Of a stretch of DNA of 64,000 bases, positions 24,850 through 37,847 are shown one piece after another. The DNA comes from Pyxicephalus adspersus. Its lineage: Eukaryota; Chordata; Amphibia; Anura; Pyxicephalidae. The notes beneath the pieces are model-generated. The model saw only the letters and a program-made list of their open reading frames with translations. It had not been told where the DNA came from and made no database searches. The position numbers were made by a program, and so were the translations under genes. Numbering within the stretch: the first letter of the stretch is position 1; every line of letters starts with the position of its first letter. The stretch is taken from positions 157,235,115 through 157,299,114 of the forward strand of contig NC_092859.1 of the NCBI RefSeq assembly GCF_032062135.1, read 5' to 3'.

Positions 24850-26335
24850 AAGGAAACATAGGGGTGAGATTTACAACAGAAAGGGAGGGTAAAGTTGGGG
24901 GTGTTGGGTGTCAGTGGGGGATGAGCACCCTTTGCAGGCATTAAGTGAGTGAAAATACAATGAGATTTAAATCTGAAGAAGGCAACCAGGATGAATAAAA
25001 TTAATGACGGGAAAAATGAGGGACAGAGGCAGTCGGTTCTGATCCAATTTCGAGACAGAAAGAATGCCTTAAGAAATGGTTCCCAACCATCATATTGCCT
25101 CTTTTTTTTAAAAACAAGAGCTCTCTGCATACATTTTAAAGAACTATATATCTGACAATTAGACGAAATGGAAGGTGCCTACTCACTACACTGAATTTCA
25201 CAAGATATCCCTGTGATATGGCCATCCATAAAAGTTTCTATGAATGAATCAGGATTTCGGATTGATTGCGGATCTTGGCACTGCCAATCCCATTTTCCCT
25301 TAGATGTACTGGTTTTAGAACTTGCAATCTTGGTTTGTGTTAATTTTATTACACAGAAAATATGATTTTAAACACTATACCAGTCTCATCAGTCCTGAGG
25401 AAGTCTATTTGGTGAAATGCCTAGAGATTGGAAGTACAGCACATACCTGTATTATTATTAGCATATTACAGATGTTTTATTAATATAATACATTTTTTTT
25501 TTACTTAGTAGAATTTTGTGTGACATTTCAAAATGAGTGCCTTAAAAATCCTTTTAATTTTGTAGTTTGTGTATTATAGAAGGCTGGGGATGTGGCTCTG
25601 ATCTCTATACCAGCCCCTGGTTTATCAACATTAATAAGAAAGTCTATATGTTATAAAAAATAAAAAAAGAAACAGCACTGCTGGTTAATAAATCATTTTT
25701 CTATGTTTGGAAGGCTGAGACGCTGGATGTTGGATGAACTCAAGGCTACAGGGAGCAATATAATGTGCATTCCATTCAATATCCACTTCTATTAACATTT
25801 ATTTTACAAATTGTTTGTTTTGGGGCTTGTTGCCTAAACACAGCCATCTCACTTATTTCACATTTCTGCCTGTAGCCTGTCCTTAGTTCTAAATAACTTT
25901 TTCTTTAATAAATACAAACATTTTAAAGAACCATAATGGACTTATTTTACTACTGCCTTGAGTCATTTATATTATGGATATTTTCAATGCTCCTTGTGTC
26001 CTCACTGGGGGGAATTTTTTGCTACCCTCCCATGGCCTGAATAATAATAAAAATAAAATGTTCAGGGATGAGTCACAATTTAACAATTTGTTACAGAATT
26101 TGTGTACATGTATTATAATGCACTGAGCTAAATCATATCTCCGGGAATATAGCAACCACCCTGCCACAGTCCTCTAATAAACTCCTGGCAAAAAAATAAA
26201 AAAAAAATCAAAAACCTCATTTTTACTCAATTTTACATGACGCATTACAGCTGGGTCTTCCCTATGGGGGTCACTCACTGACAATAGCACTTACTATTGG
26301 CTGCCTATGGTTGGTTCTTTTTTTTTAGAATGGAA
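24850..26335. other. No gene recognised
   Basis: AT-rich sequence. A phrase near 25390, cctgaggaagtctatttggtgaaatgcc, resembles a common repeat motif of the type gaggaag...gaaacgcg (see also 37265), but no element boundaries were found. Confidence 0.35.
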
Positions 26336-26341
26336 GGTCCA

Positions 26342-26434
26342 CAAGAACTGGATAATGCAGATAATTGTGATGCCAAGAACTGGATAATGCAGATAATTGT
26401 GATGTCAAGAACTGGATAATGCAGTCTCAAAACA
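26342..26434. repeat. 32-bp tandem repeat
   Basis: Units starting CAAGAACTGGATAATGCAG at 26342, 26374 and 26406, nearly identical; the third is partial. Confidence 0.95.
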
Positions 26435-26529
26435 GTCATGGATCAGCAATCCCCTGAAAAGGTAGTGTTGCTGTCAGATGTTTTCAAATATTTGACTAGA
26501 TTGAATTTCTACTCTCATCCCTAAAAAAC

Positions 26530-26670
26530 ATACACCTATGTATGTTACATACACCTGACCCCTGCTTTATGTACATTACATACAGGTGACCCCTGCACTA
26601 TATACAATATTATTCATAGGTGATCTGCACTATGTGCATTACATATACCTGACCCCTGCATATGTTCAAT
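26530..26670. repeat. About 40-bp tandem repeat
   Basis: Three to four diverged units, each holding a gtacattacata-like phrase, then cctgacccctgc. Confidence 0.75.
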
Positions 26671-26846
26671 AGACCTTGAGTCAGAGAAGCTTTGGGTTTT
26701 GTTCACCTCTTAAAGACCCTCGCACCTTTTAATTTTAATCAAAAATGTGGCACACTGCTTATTACTCCCCTTGGGTTGCATCAGATATTTTTTTTTTATT
26801 GGGGGGGCATTCATAGTTTTATTGGGGCCCCCTGATTTCTAGTTAT

Positions 26847-27520
26847 TAGTGTCGGTGTTCGAATTTAGGGTTGTCCTTGTATTCGACCCGAAAATGATGG
26901 TTCGCTTTCTGGCAGATCCGACCCGAAAAACACAGAATTCGACTTTGCGAACTCGTGTTTAAAAATATGTTTAAAAAAAAAAAAAAGCAAACTCCAGATG
27001 AACTCTCAATGGAGTTTCTCTGTCCCTCTGAGTTCAGTTCTCACGGTCGTCGGGCTGTACTTATCATTGCTTTGTACAGCCCGGGGAGAAAGGAAACTTG
27101 CGGTCACAGCTGATAGGAGGCACAGGAGTGCTTTTAATCAGCTGTGACTGCAGATGAACTCTCAATAGAGTTTCTCTATTCAGATTTCATCTGCAGTTCG
27201 GTTCCCACGGTCACCGGGCTGATAAGTACAGCTTGGTGACTGTGGGAACTTTGCGGTCAGAGAGATTGCTGTGGTCACAGAGAATCTCTATCCAAGAACA
27301 CATACTACATTAACGCTAGGGCTGCAAAAGCAATCAGGGGAGCGGAGCTATCAGCTCTGCTCCCGGATTGCTTTTGCAGTTATACACGGTCCCGAAAAAA
27401 AAACCTGTATCCCCCCCATAGACTTTCATGGTGTTTAAATTCGGAGTTCCATCACCCAAAAAATATTGGGCTATTCAATCGAATAGCTGCCGAATCGAAC
27501 ACTCTGTTCGACAAACACTA
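26847..27520. mobile_element. hAT-type MITE with perfect 8-bp target duplication
   Basis: CTAGTTAT occurs at 26839-26846 and again at 27521-27528. Between them, the element starts TAGTGTCGGTGTTCGA and ends with the complement of TAGTGTTTGTCGAAC. The interior is rich in inverted segments (cagctgtgac..., ttcccacggtcaccgggctg) and could fold extensively. It has no coding capacity. The exact 8-base duplication and inverted ends support a hAT origin. Confidence 0.9.
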
Positions 27521-27529
27521 CTAGTTATC

Positions 27530-29735
27530 TCCGTGGCACATGAGAACATTCTCCTAACAATTCCCCAATAATCTTCTGCAGGAACAATAAAAGAACATTA
27601 AATTATTTTCAGTCCTAAAGATTTAAATTCCCTGTGTAAGTCAGATGCATGTTAGGTTCTGCAGATCAGAGATTCGGACACATTTCACGTATTAGCTGCT
27701 TCTACTCTACGATGTAGCATGTCAGGTGACACACATACAAAGATGGCAGTAAGCATTACAATGTTACATCGGATCAGACATCTTGTTACTCTTCTTTTAA
27801 GCTATTGATTGGATGTCCAGGGAGATAGCTGGAAACCTAATCTAATTTGTTCTCAGTTTCTTAGCCAGAATATCATTAGAAACCTCCAGAGGTCTTTGTG
27901 TTCAGGAATGTGCATTGCGTCTTGTACTTTATCTTGGAATTTGGTGTCAGAAGCTACAAATATTTACTTAAAAATGGCATCTAGAACAAAAGTGAACATT
28001 ACTTTTATGTCGGTTACACTTGTCTTGCATCTAACAAAGCTGGCTTTGCCAGTTGTGATCATAAATGAGTTAGAAAGTCAGTCATTGGTCAAAGAAACAG
28101 ATGAAAGACACACACGCATCATATGCATACAAACATAAATTTGCTTTTTGTTTATTTACTGCTGCAATGCCCTTAGATGTACCCCAGGATTCCTTCCCTA
28201 AGTACCAGGCAGGGACAAAGATCTGTAGGGCACCTGACATCTCTCCATGGACATCAAGGTGCACACTGCAAGACCATTCCTGCAAGAATTCCTAAGAGCC
28301 AACGGGTTACTTGTTTATTTTGTGCAATTATGTCTTGAGGATGGATATGTCTACGAAGTGTTTTTTTACCTATTGATAACCATTGTACCCTTGTACCTAA
28401 TCCAAACCACAAAAACCATAAGGCCAACATTTAGCCAAAGGCAGAACATGTTTATGTAGAAAGAAAGTCTGTTGTCTTTGGTTTAGCATTTTGCAGTATT
28501 GTACACGGCCTGAGGTTGAATTTGAAGCTGCAATGTGACTTGGGTATCTACTGGAGGGTCAGGTGGTCAATAAACCTTTTTGAGCCAGAGAATACTATGA
28601 GAAGTTCCCACGGAAGTGGTGGTTGTGGACCTCGAAGGGAAGATGAATTCAATGGAGGCCAGTTGAGGCTTTTGTAAGCTACCTTAAAGTAAAACCTTAT
28701 CTTGTGTGAAATTCCCTCCTTATGGCTCAAACACCTAGAGGTCTGCAGGTCAGGCAGTCTATGAGTCTTCTTGCTATCTGGGCATCCTGGGGTACATCTG
28801 AAAATGAACATTTAATGGAGGGTTAGGTACATTTTGTAAGATTTATGCCTGTTATGAATTTAAAAGTAAAAGTCAGGTATATTGGGTGGTGCTTGGCCGA
28901 ATGCATTGGATGAAGTGGTTGATTTATATTTGTCTGTATTGAAGGCAGCTACTCCCTTTCACTGCTTCTTAAGCACTGTGGTTATTCATGTCTGGTATCA
29001 TTTTTATACATCTATTGTGTCACCAACATATTGTGTCCTGCAGTGATGAAAGGACATACAATTTGGATATGGCATCTTCTGAGGACTAGGCTTTGTTCTC
29101 TTTATTTCCTCCAAAGAGTACAGAAATCTCCTTCAAAAACCTGAATTTCAAGATACTCACAGGCTACAACAACAAAGTTCATCCCAGGATTCTGAATTAC
29201 CCACCTACAGCTCTTCTTTCATGGGGAAAATTACCCATAAAAGATGCTGTAAACAACCATGTCAGGCTGGGAGATACACTCATATTTAAATGTTCATGTT
29301 TTACACTGCTTGGTGTATTTTAATATACGTCAAACTACAAAGATAAACTAAACTGGTACCAAAAAAATCTCCAAACTACAGCCAACTCTTAAAAATAGGG
29401 CTGCTATTTACAAATAACATTGCAGTGTAATGGTCACAAACAACTCCAAAATTGCATATTTGCCATTAATAATGGTATATATTGCTTTGGAAATATGGTT
29501 TGGAACATGGAGTACCACAAATTATACAAAGAATTATGCATAGACTAGGACTATAGTGAAACCCACCAGAAGCCAAATAGTTGACAACACAAACTATACT
29601 TTAAATTGAAGCCACACACAATGGGTAGGTCAATTGGTGGTCTCCATTGGCAGGGAATTTGCACAATTTACATGAACATATTCAACACAATCTGTCTTCT
29701 ATTGGAGAAAATAGGTATGACTTGACTTGGGGAGC
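27530..29735. other. No gene recognised
   Basis: Contains a 109-codon frame at 27809-28138 and an antisense 87-codon frame at 28548-28811. Neither shows a family motif, bounding splice sites that I can defend, or biased codon use. Treated as non-coding. Confidence 0.4.
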
Positions 29736-29739
29736 TCAG

Positions 29740-30460
29740 AGTTTGCCTCCCTTTACTTGCCCCAAGACCCACTACAGGGACAGGGCCACCCTCCTGTACC
29801 AAACTCTCCCACTTCTCTCTCCCCCACCCATTGTCCCATCAAATAAACACTCCACACTTCCATGGGGTTAAATGGCCATACCAGTCGTTTACCTAACTGT
29901 TTTAAATGCTCTCTTTCTTTAATGTCAACATAAATAGCAAAATAACCATAATAATTGCCATATAATAACAATAATGACAACATAACAACAGTGCAACAGC
30001 AAGACTTCGGGGTCTGGCACCGAATCACCTTACTGCTCCCAGCCGCCACCCACCGGCACAGCAAATATATCTTAAACCCAGGCAGCCCCTGACCATTTCC
30101 CCAGAGATGGGTCGTGGGAAATCATATTCCACCTACTACCACCTTTGAGAACCCCTAACCACTCTCACCATCTATACCAACACCCCTTTCCAAAAATGAG
30201 AGTGTGGTAAGGCATTTTTTACCCCAACTTCTCCCCATAAAGTGTGCCTACCCCCAAGACTACCCCTCTCTTTAACCTCTGCTCTCCACTTCCTTTATTG
30301 CCTACAACAAAAACCCTTTTACCTCCATCTCTCTCAGCCTTCCGTCATTACTGCCTTTCGCCTATCCCCACTGTTTCTGGCCCGGTGCTCATATAAATAT
30401 TCCCCACTCCTTACCTTTAACTACTCTTTGATATCTCATCTACATCTTACCAAGGTACTG
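29740..30460 (-). repeat. Family A repeat
   Basis: Pyrimidine-rich arm from 29750, then an ATAA-rich middle, tactgctcccagccgccacccacc at 30030 (read as two family phrases), catttccccagagatggg near 30090, then a C/T-rich tail. The family trait ggccataccagtcgtttacc sits at 29875. Confidence 0.5.
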
Positions 30461-30479
30461 TATCTCATAATTGCGCAGA

Positions 30480-31705
30480 ACTCCTTAGCTGCCATACTTT
30501 TTCTATTTATTAGGAATTATGCCAAATTCTTAGAAAAGGAAACTACGAGAATCGCAGTCCCACTGGTGCATTGTTCTACTCCTATAAATACTGGTAATGA
30601 GAGAACAAGCGTGACCCAGCAAACCTGAACATTTGTCAACTAATAGCAAATGAATAATAAATTGGTTCCAGATTTGTTGGATCACCCAGATGCTTCCATG
30701 ATATTCTATTATCTCAATTTTTCAATTCAAGAGCTTTAATACATTGGGTCCAGTAAGTCACTGGAACTCTTAGACGGGTGCTCAGTGTATGCTCCATCAT
30801 TGCCCAGAGCTTAGTGAAACTTCTGCAATCCAGCATGGTTCCTTCTAAGAGGCCAGGTCTATTCTATTGCTTTACAACCTCCACTTTTTTAGGCTCTGGA
30901 ATAAACACTAAACTACAACCATGCTTTACATGGCTCTCTGGAACTTCTCTCCTCTATGCAGGTTGTCTCATAGCTTGCAGTGGAATTATGATCACAAGGT
31001 CCACACTTCTGTCCCCATTGCCACACACTGCATTGAAGGAAGCATGCATGGTTTTTGTTTTTCTGGACATGCTGAACGCTTTGTTGTATAACTCCAAAAA
31101 AGTAAATCACAGGCCTAAGTTCATCTAGAATCTTCATCTATCTAGAAAATAGGTTTATTTATTAGGATGCTACACACAGCATCCAAAAGAGATTGCCCAG
31201 ACAAACTATTTCTAGGATTAATGTAATTCCATACAAAATTTATAATAAATGCACTGCTTCTACCTGCAAGCAAATTTGCAAACACATAAAAATGGTTTAC
31301 CTATTACCGATCTCATGTGCCTATTGACAACCACTTGACGCCCAAGAGCAGCAGATGATGGGTTATTAACCACTAGTCTGAACATAGATTATGCTTGCTT
31401 AGATCTGTTTTTTTTTTTAAATTACAAAATATTCCATAAAAATGGTAAACAAGTTTGAAAAGCACAAAACAAGTGTGACTATACCCTGACTTAACCGTGC
31501 GTCTCTCACACCTAGGTCAACTTCAGAATGCATTTAGTATTGTGCTTCCTCCATTCCTGGATTAGCATTGTATTGTCCCTGGAAATATTATTCTCGGCTA
31601 TACCTGACCAACAAGTTTCCTTGCAAACAGTATGGTCTACCCCTTGGGCCCAAACCCAAGTTACCTATAGATTGTCCATAAAAATGATCATTCCTTGCCA
31701 TATAT
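30480..31705. other. No gene recognised
   Basis: A 116-codon frame at 30778-31128 was examined; no family resemblance or splice context supports it. Confidence 0.35.
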
Positions 31706-31711
31706 AAATAT

Positions 31712-31940
31712 ATGAATGGTCTATATTGCTTCAAAATTACTCACTGTAAGGTTATTACAAAGAACAAGAGGGTTCTGGAGGTAAATAAGTTTAAGCTCCG
31801 GATAAGGAAGGGATTCTTCACTGTAAGGTCTGTGAAAATGTGGGATCGCCTTACTCAGGAAGGAGTTTTAGCAACTGCTATAGATTGCTTTTGGGAAAAA
31901 GCTGGATGATTTCTTGAAGCACAGAATATAACTGGGAAAT
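31712..31940 (+). mobile_element. Probable LINE reverse-transcriptase tail fragment
   Basis: The frame contains RIRKGFFTVRSVKMWDRLTQ followed by ATAIDCF and a final FLEAQNI after one stop. The spacing of F-x-V-R, the M-W-x-x-L motif and a later A-x-x-x-F is typical of the C-terminal end of CR1/L2-like LINE ORF2 proteins and related frog repeats. It is short, carries a stop and is cut by the MITE that follows directly. The exact clade is uncertain. Confidence 0.5.
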
Positions 31941-32512
31941 AAACTTCCTAGCGGTAACCCGGAGTGTGACTCGGGGTAGTAAAAAGTTGCTGAAAGCGCT
32001 AACCCCGAGTCACACTCGGGGTAGGTAAACCTATGGGAAGTAATAGTAGATACAGCCTTACCTGATCCACCATTCATCACCCCAATCTCTGTCCTTCTTC
32101 CTCCGGCCGGCTTCTGCACCAGATGAGTCACCGGGAGAGTTCCCGGTGACGTCGGTGTGTGTACGTTGCTGGGACGGGGAGGGAAATTCAAAATCTATTT
32201 GTATTGCATTCAATACAAAATAACTGTATTCAATGCAATACATTGGATTTATATGTCTAAAAGCAGTACATTGTTTTCAAGAACATTTAGTTTACAGTAT
32301 ATATAATAGTATGAGTATATTATGTATTTTAAAAAAAATAAATATAAAGATTTTTTTAATTTATTCAATTTATTGTTTTAAAATGATTTTGTGTTTCCAA
32401 CTTTAATATACTCAAACTATCATATTATACTGTAAAATAAATTTTCATGAAAAACAATGTACCGCTTTAAGATATATAAAACTGGAAAGAAATGAACCGC
32501 TAGGTAGGTTAA
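31940..32512 (+). mobile_element. piggyBac-type MITE, family E2
   Basis: The left end, aaacttcctagcggta, and the right end, ccgctaggtaggttaa, are inverted copies of a TTAACCTCCCTAGCGGTA-type terminus; TTAA is intact at 32509-32512. A hairpin follows the left end: cggagtgtgactcggggt near 31959 pairs with accccgagtcacactcgggg at 32002-32021. The CpG-rich core holds TGAGTCA (32124) and TGACGTCG (32147). Then come inverted phrases tgtattgcattcaatacaaa and an AT-rich tail. It has no coding capacity. Confidence 0.8.
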
Positions 32513-32519
32513 AGTTGTA

Positions 32520-33175
32520 AAGTAAAGAGTATAGATATTGTTGATCCAGGGACCATAGGGTTTTTTCTGGTATATGTTTATTTCCCTAGTGGTTGAAATT
32601 TATGGACTTTTTTTAATCTAACCATGTGGCTATATGACTATGCTAGCTTTATTTTCCTGAATTTGCATGGCAATTAAATCATATTATACTTAGAATGATA
32701 ATAATTTCAGTTTTCACATAAAGTGCAGATTCCCATAACCAGCCAGGAGAGAGGAGTTATTCACCTAGGCAGCACTGAACAATGATCACACGTACAGCCC
32801 AATAACATACAACATGCAGACAGAATTGACTTCTACACTGATCTGCCTCCAGGAAACAGGAATTTCTTTGCAGTAGGTTACCACCCTTTTTTCATCTTTA
32901 TTGCTCCTTGCATTGTTTATTGAATAAGCCTGAAGTTAGTACCTTTGATCTGTAGAAGATACAGGAGCACTTACTGACTGTACCTAAGGGCAAACTGCAT
33001 AAATCACTGAATTATGGATTATTATGCCGGCCTTCTAGGGAAGCCAATGCTACTGCCAGGTCGTTCAGGATTCCAGAAACATTCATGCAGTATGCAAGTT
33101 AAAGAAAACCAGTTACATTAATAATATCCCAAATCCGTCTCTGTGTTCTATGCTAGGCATGCTGCAGTGTCTATA
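32520..33175. other. No gene recognised
   Basis: AT-rich sequence without a supported feature. Confidence 0.4.
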
Positions 33176-33179
33176 CTTA

Positions 33180-33645
33180 CCTTCACTGCTGGTCTTCATC
33201 AATGCCAATCCCCTGGTCATGGTCTGTAAATATCCGGGTACTTTCCAGCATGGAGGAGCATGTGTTATGAAGGAGCATTGTCCTGATGAAGAATGAAACC
33301 ATTTTCCACATTTCTGCCATCTTTTCCTGACTCTTTCTCTCAGCTTTGTCTTCCTTATAATAATGTTGGGTCACTGTTGTGCCTTCTGGAACCCATTCTG
33401 CCAAAATTACGCCTTCATGTCACGAAACACGATGAGCATGGCTGTGAGTTTGGACTTCTTTAATTCTTGGTGTTGAACATCTTTTCAATGACTTTGGTTT
33501 TGTTTCAGAATCATACTGGGATATCCGGGTTTCCTGACTTTATGAAGATGGTTCGGCTTCACCTCAAGTTGCTGCAGAATGTCAGCGCAAACTTCCTTGC
33601 GGCACTGCTTTGCTCTGGTTGTGAAAATATACTAAAAAAATCAAA
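33180..33645 (-). pseudogene. mariner-family transposase relic
   Basis: Minus-strand frames recover the order of a mariner transposase in pieces. First comes RKEVCADILQQLEVKPN (about 33600-33550), then a KKSKLTAMLIVFRDMKA block (about 33470-33410), then WVPEGTTVTQHYYKE from 33400, followed by EMWK and an ILHQDNAP-like remnant in a shifted frame. The VPEGTTVTQ.YYKE motif lies in the catalytic domain of mariner proteins. Stops and frameshifts show it is dead. Terminal inverted repeats were not located. Confidence 0.75.
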
Positions 33646-33659
33646 TCGACATATTGCTT

Positions 33660-34320
33660 AACTTTAAAACTTTTGTGATGTGATTATTGGCACATGAGGG
33701 AAAACACAACGGCATTAAACGGTGACTGACAACAAACTAAACACGAGGAGTGCCGGCGTTTGTCCTGCATGTTTGGAGAAGTTTACACATGCATGACGAG
33801 AGATCAGAATCATCTCACTGCTTTGTGATAGAAATAGAAACACATCTCCTTATTTCATAGACAGACCTTGTAAATCTGCCATTTTAAAGAAAAAAGGCAC
33901 CATCAAGCCATTCAAAGCCCTTTAATGAAGATCAAACCCTCCTCTGCATAGGGGACACATATTGTGCAGCGTTTCCACCCCAGCAATATTGTTATTAACT
34001 CCGAATCAGGTGGGAGTTCAAAGTCTAACACATACAATGGTCTTCAATAATCCCAGGCAACTCACACGGCCGTCCATGCTGTAGTCCCAGACATCAGATG
34101 AAAGACACTGCTAAAAAGAAATATAGAAGAATACATCATAGGTAAATGACCATTGAGAGGGAAAGTAAGCATTTATGTAAGTGTGATCATTGTCTAGATT
34201 GATTTTCACACAAGAGCTTTTAGTCCTTTGGTTAGATAAATGATGGCATTGAAATGTGACTAAAATAAAAAAAAAATGTTTTGATGTAATGATTTATTTA
34301 TTTTTCCTGTTCATGTAATT
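33660..34320. other. No gene recognised
   Basis: No supported feature; the right part may include the lost end of the mariner relic. Confidence 0.35.
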
Positions 34321-34324
34321 TGTC

Positions 34325-34715
34325 ATTATTATTTTTATTATTAAACAGGATTTATATAACGCCAACATATTACGCAGCGCTGTACATTAAATAGGGATTG
34401 CAAATGACAGACTAATACAGACAGTGATACAGGAGGAGAGGACCCTGCCCCAAAGAGCTTACAATCTAGTAGGTGGGGGAATTTCACACACAATAGGATG
34501 GGAGATATGGAGTGGTGGGAAGTAGTGATGGTTTCAATTAACAGAAGAAGACAGGTAGGCAAGTTTAGGACGAGGAAGACCATTCCGGGGAGTTGGAGCA
34601 GCTCTAGAGAAGTCTTGTAACCGTGCGTGTGATGAGGTTATGAGTGAGGAAGTCATTAGTAGGTCATTGGAGGAGCGGAGAGAGCGTCAGGGGGAGTATT
34701 TTTTAACTATGTCAG
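34325..34715 (-). mobile_element. L2-clade LINE 3' end, internally deleted
   Basis: Antisense match to the copy at 54268-54700. It has a TTATTATTATT terminal tract, atataacgccaacatattac, gcgctgtaca, gaggaccctgccccaaagag, and then the end of the coding region (gttggagcagctctagagaa, gtcattagtaggtcattgg). About 70-100 bases covering the LAPTFCSFKRALKTHFF-coding part are deleted between 34566 and 34567. Confidence 0.8.
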
Positions 34716-34960
34716 AAATGTAAGTCATCATATACCTTGTATCCTCTGCTTATCCTTAATGTCTGTGGCTACAATTCATGCTCCATTCAATATGTCTTTA
34801 TTTGTAGCCACCCCATTGTGCTAAAGAGCCAAAGGTCATACACATGCATGACACACATCCAAGGCATACAATGCAATGGGACTGTTAGAAGGTGCTTATA
34901 TGGCCAATCCTGTGCAGTGCGTCACCGAAGCATTACACTCACTGTTTTTTTTATCTCCAG

Positions 34961-35300
34961 CGTTAGTTGTCTGCCCTCTGCTCGGCAGCTTGCGGCATCT
35001 CCTGCTTGCCTTTAGCCATGCAGCCTGAAATGTACTCAGTATCTCCAACACATACTCTGAGGTTGGGAACAGATGGAGGGGACTTGGGAAGCCGATTAAG
35101 CCCTGGCTTCATCCTGCCCTGCCATTGGCTGCTGGGACTTTATAGCCCCTCTGCTCCAAGTCAACAGTGCGGTTGTAGTGTTAAGCTTGACTGACCTGCT
35201 GCTGGGGTGTTTATTCATTAGATTTACTGTTGCTGACTCTGCTTGTTCCTGACCCTGTGACTGTATGCTGCCTGGCCAAGGAGTCATACATAGCAAAAGA
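34961..35300 (+). mobile_element. LTR fragment, family C (5' part)
   Basis: Starts CGTTAG, a decayed TGTTAG, and follows the family C order: gcatctcctgcttgcc, tttagccatgcagcctgaaatgtac, a reversed CCAAT (ccattggctgctgg) next to a TATA-like tttatagcc, then gattt.ctgttgctgac and cctgtgactgtatgctgcctgg. The 3' half of the LTR is absent. The CCAAT/TATA pairing suggests the U3 promoter region. Confidence 0.65.
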
Positions 35301-35309
35301 TTCAAACAC

Positions 35310-37840
35310 CATGGGATCAAAACTCCTATGAGTCCAGTGGATAACTATAACAGCTCCAATAAACCATAGGGTGTAAGTTCCACATAATCATCAATACGAT
35401 GGTAAGCCCAAAGTTAACTTGAAGCCCAATCTCATTCTTTGATTCCTAAACCAATGGTGAATACTAAACACATTCTAACCCATAATAAGTGCATCCACAA
35501 TGGGCCACATATCTGAATGTACAAGAAGCTTAAGCACAGACCTACATGAGATTGCTGATGGACCAGGAACCCCAACCACACAGGACAATGAGGAGGACAA
35601 CCATGAGGATCATTCTGTGTCAACCAGATCAAAGGGGTTCATTCAATCAAGCTACTTAGCTGCATCTGGGTATCTTTGCAGGATCCGGTTACTGGCTCTG
35701 GGGCTTCCTTGTATATTTATTGCTATGTGGAACTAACAATCCCTGGTTAATAAACTTATTATGGTTAATGGCTTCATGCGAGTTTTCGGCCCCAGGGGAC
35801 TTTTATCTTTTGCTCAGCATTGGCAGCCTCCTTATTCTTCTAACATATAGAACAACCTATAATTGTCCGTGGTTGTTTCTCCCTGTACCCATAGCATGCA
35901 CTTGTTTTTCCTTCTGCTTTCCTATATAGAGAACAGTTTAACTCACCTCTAAATGTATTAATATTTTTAATAATCTCTTTAACCGGCAACCATGAATATT
36001 TCATACAGGTTACATCTGACTTTGAACGCATGCAATGAGGAACAACAGAAGCACATACATAATCAAGGAGAGCTTTCTAGGGAATAGTAATGTACACTTG
36101 TTTTAATCTTGCTGGAAATAACACACATTTCCGACCAGCAAGAATGATTACTTATTAATGGACAGAGGTTTAACCACTTCGCTTATCATATCAGGTTCAA
36201 AGCCTTCAAAGAATGCCTTTCACATTAGGAATGACTTAAATCTAGATTTTATTTCTGTGCTGAAAATAAATTGGTCAGTTAGTAAATAGAGTCAGTAAAC
36301 GGTTTGGTGTTTATAATGATGATGATCATCCTGTTCATTCTGCACCAACTTATAATTATTAGCGGTGGTCACATACTTCCAAGCAGAGTTAATCGGGAGC
36401 TATTTCCATTATGCATTGGAGCAATCAGAGTCCCAGTCTAATATTACATTACTTGTCATTGACGCTGGTATGGGCCGACGGCTGGATTGGCTAGGCTGTA
36501 CTGCACCTGCCATTGACAGGTCCCAGCTCATTAAAAGAAATACTAATTTCAACTCTGAATTTCTGATTCTGATTTGTTTTCACAACCGATCCAACCTGAT
36601 TGGATCTGAGTCAGAATTTTACTGCTCTGATTATCTCTAATAATTATGTAGTTGGTTTTGCAATGATATAGGGAATTCTCATGGTGGTTCCTGTCCACTA
36701 ATATTAAATTCCTCAAAAAGCCCAAGGCCTTGGGGCAGCCGTAGGTAAGTTCACTTAAGCTTTTTGTCTACTTAGTGTCCCATTGTGGATTTGCTGATTG
36801 TTTGGTTCGGATGTGTTTAGGTTCCATCACTAGGTTAGGGACTCCAGGACCAGGATAAGATTGGGCATGAGGTTGGCTTGCATGAGAAGGTGCAATATAG
36901 GACCAGGAAATGAGGGAATGGACTTCACACTCATTATTAATTGACTCTGGCATATCTCTCTATAGAGAGGCCAACTAGCTTACACCCAAAGTCAATTTAA
37001 CAGAAAACCCTCAATTAGCTCATATTAAAATAATATAATTGCCACATCCCAATTCACATTGACACTACTACAGAATTTGTTTGAGGAAATCACCTCCGGA
37101 CCTTAAAGGCATTGTATTATTATTCATTAAATCAGATACCACATAATTTTATTAAAAATTCTATTAAATAAGTAACAATATTTAAAAAACAATCATAAAA
37201 CAACCATCGATAACATGATTAAAGATATTGATCACTCTTAGGTTGGATCTCAGGCGTAAACAAGTTTGACGCGTTTCGCGGATCCAACGTCCGCTTCCGG
37301 AGGAACAAAATAGCATTGGTTTCCCAAATTAGGACATCCAGATCGACAACAGAATCCTTCCCTCAGATGTTAACACATGCAGGTCATATCAGCAGACTGG
37401 ATGGAAGAGACTATACAAAGTAATTCTCAAACCAGGTGTGCACTAATCCTGTGAGTAAGGTTCATTCATTCTTTTTAATCTCCCTCCTATTACTGGTAAA
37501 ACGATCAATGTTCGTTTTGTGTGGAATGGGATCCAACCTTCCAGAGAGATTGCACCAGTGAACTGCTTACACCCAATGGATGTTAGACAGAGATGGGTAG
37601 AGAATGACTTTTCTTGGTTTGTGAAGGGTTCAATGAATGTTAGGTTCCAAATGTCATTGGAGATGATTGTGAACACATTTTTCACTTCAAGGATTGAACA
37701 TTCTAAGTATAATTATTCATCTGAGTGAATGTTCTTAGACTATAAATACTTTTTATTATAGGCGGTATGTGATACAGATTCAGGTAAGAACATTGAATCT
37801 CAGAAGAGAAATGTTAAGAGACACTTATCTGTTTGGCAGT
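35310..37840. other. No gene recognised
   Basis: Mostly AT-rich. A short CpG-rich motif near 37268-37308 (gacgcgtttcgcgg then cttccggagg) resembles a widespread frog repeat phrase, but its element was not delimited. Confidence 0.35.
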
Positions 37841-37847
37841 CCTGCAT

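Noticed and set aside
27809..28138. 109-codon frame
   Set aside because: No motif, no splice boundaries and no repeat-independent support.
37268..37308. CpG-rich motif as a promoter or CpG island
   Set aside because: It is only about 40 bases long and resembles a common repeat phrase; no gene start lies nearby.
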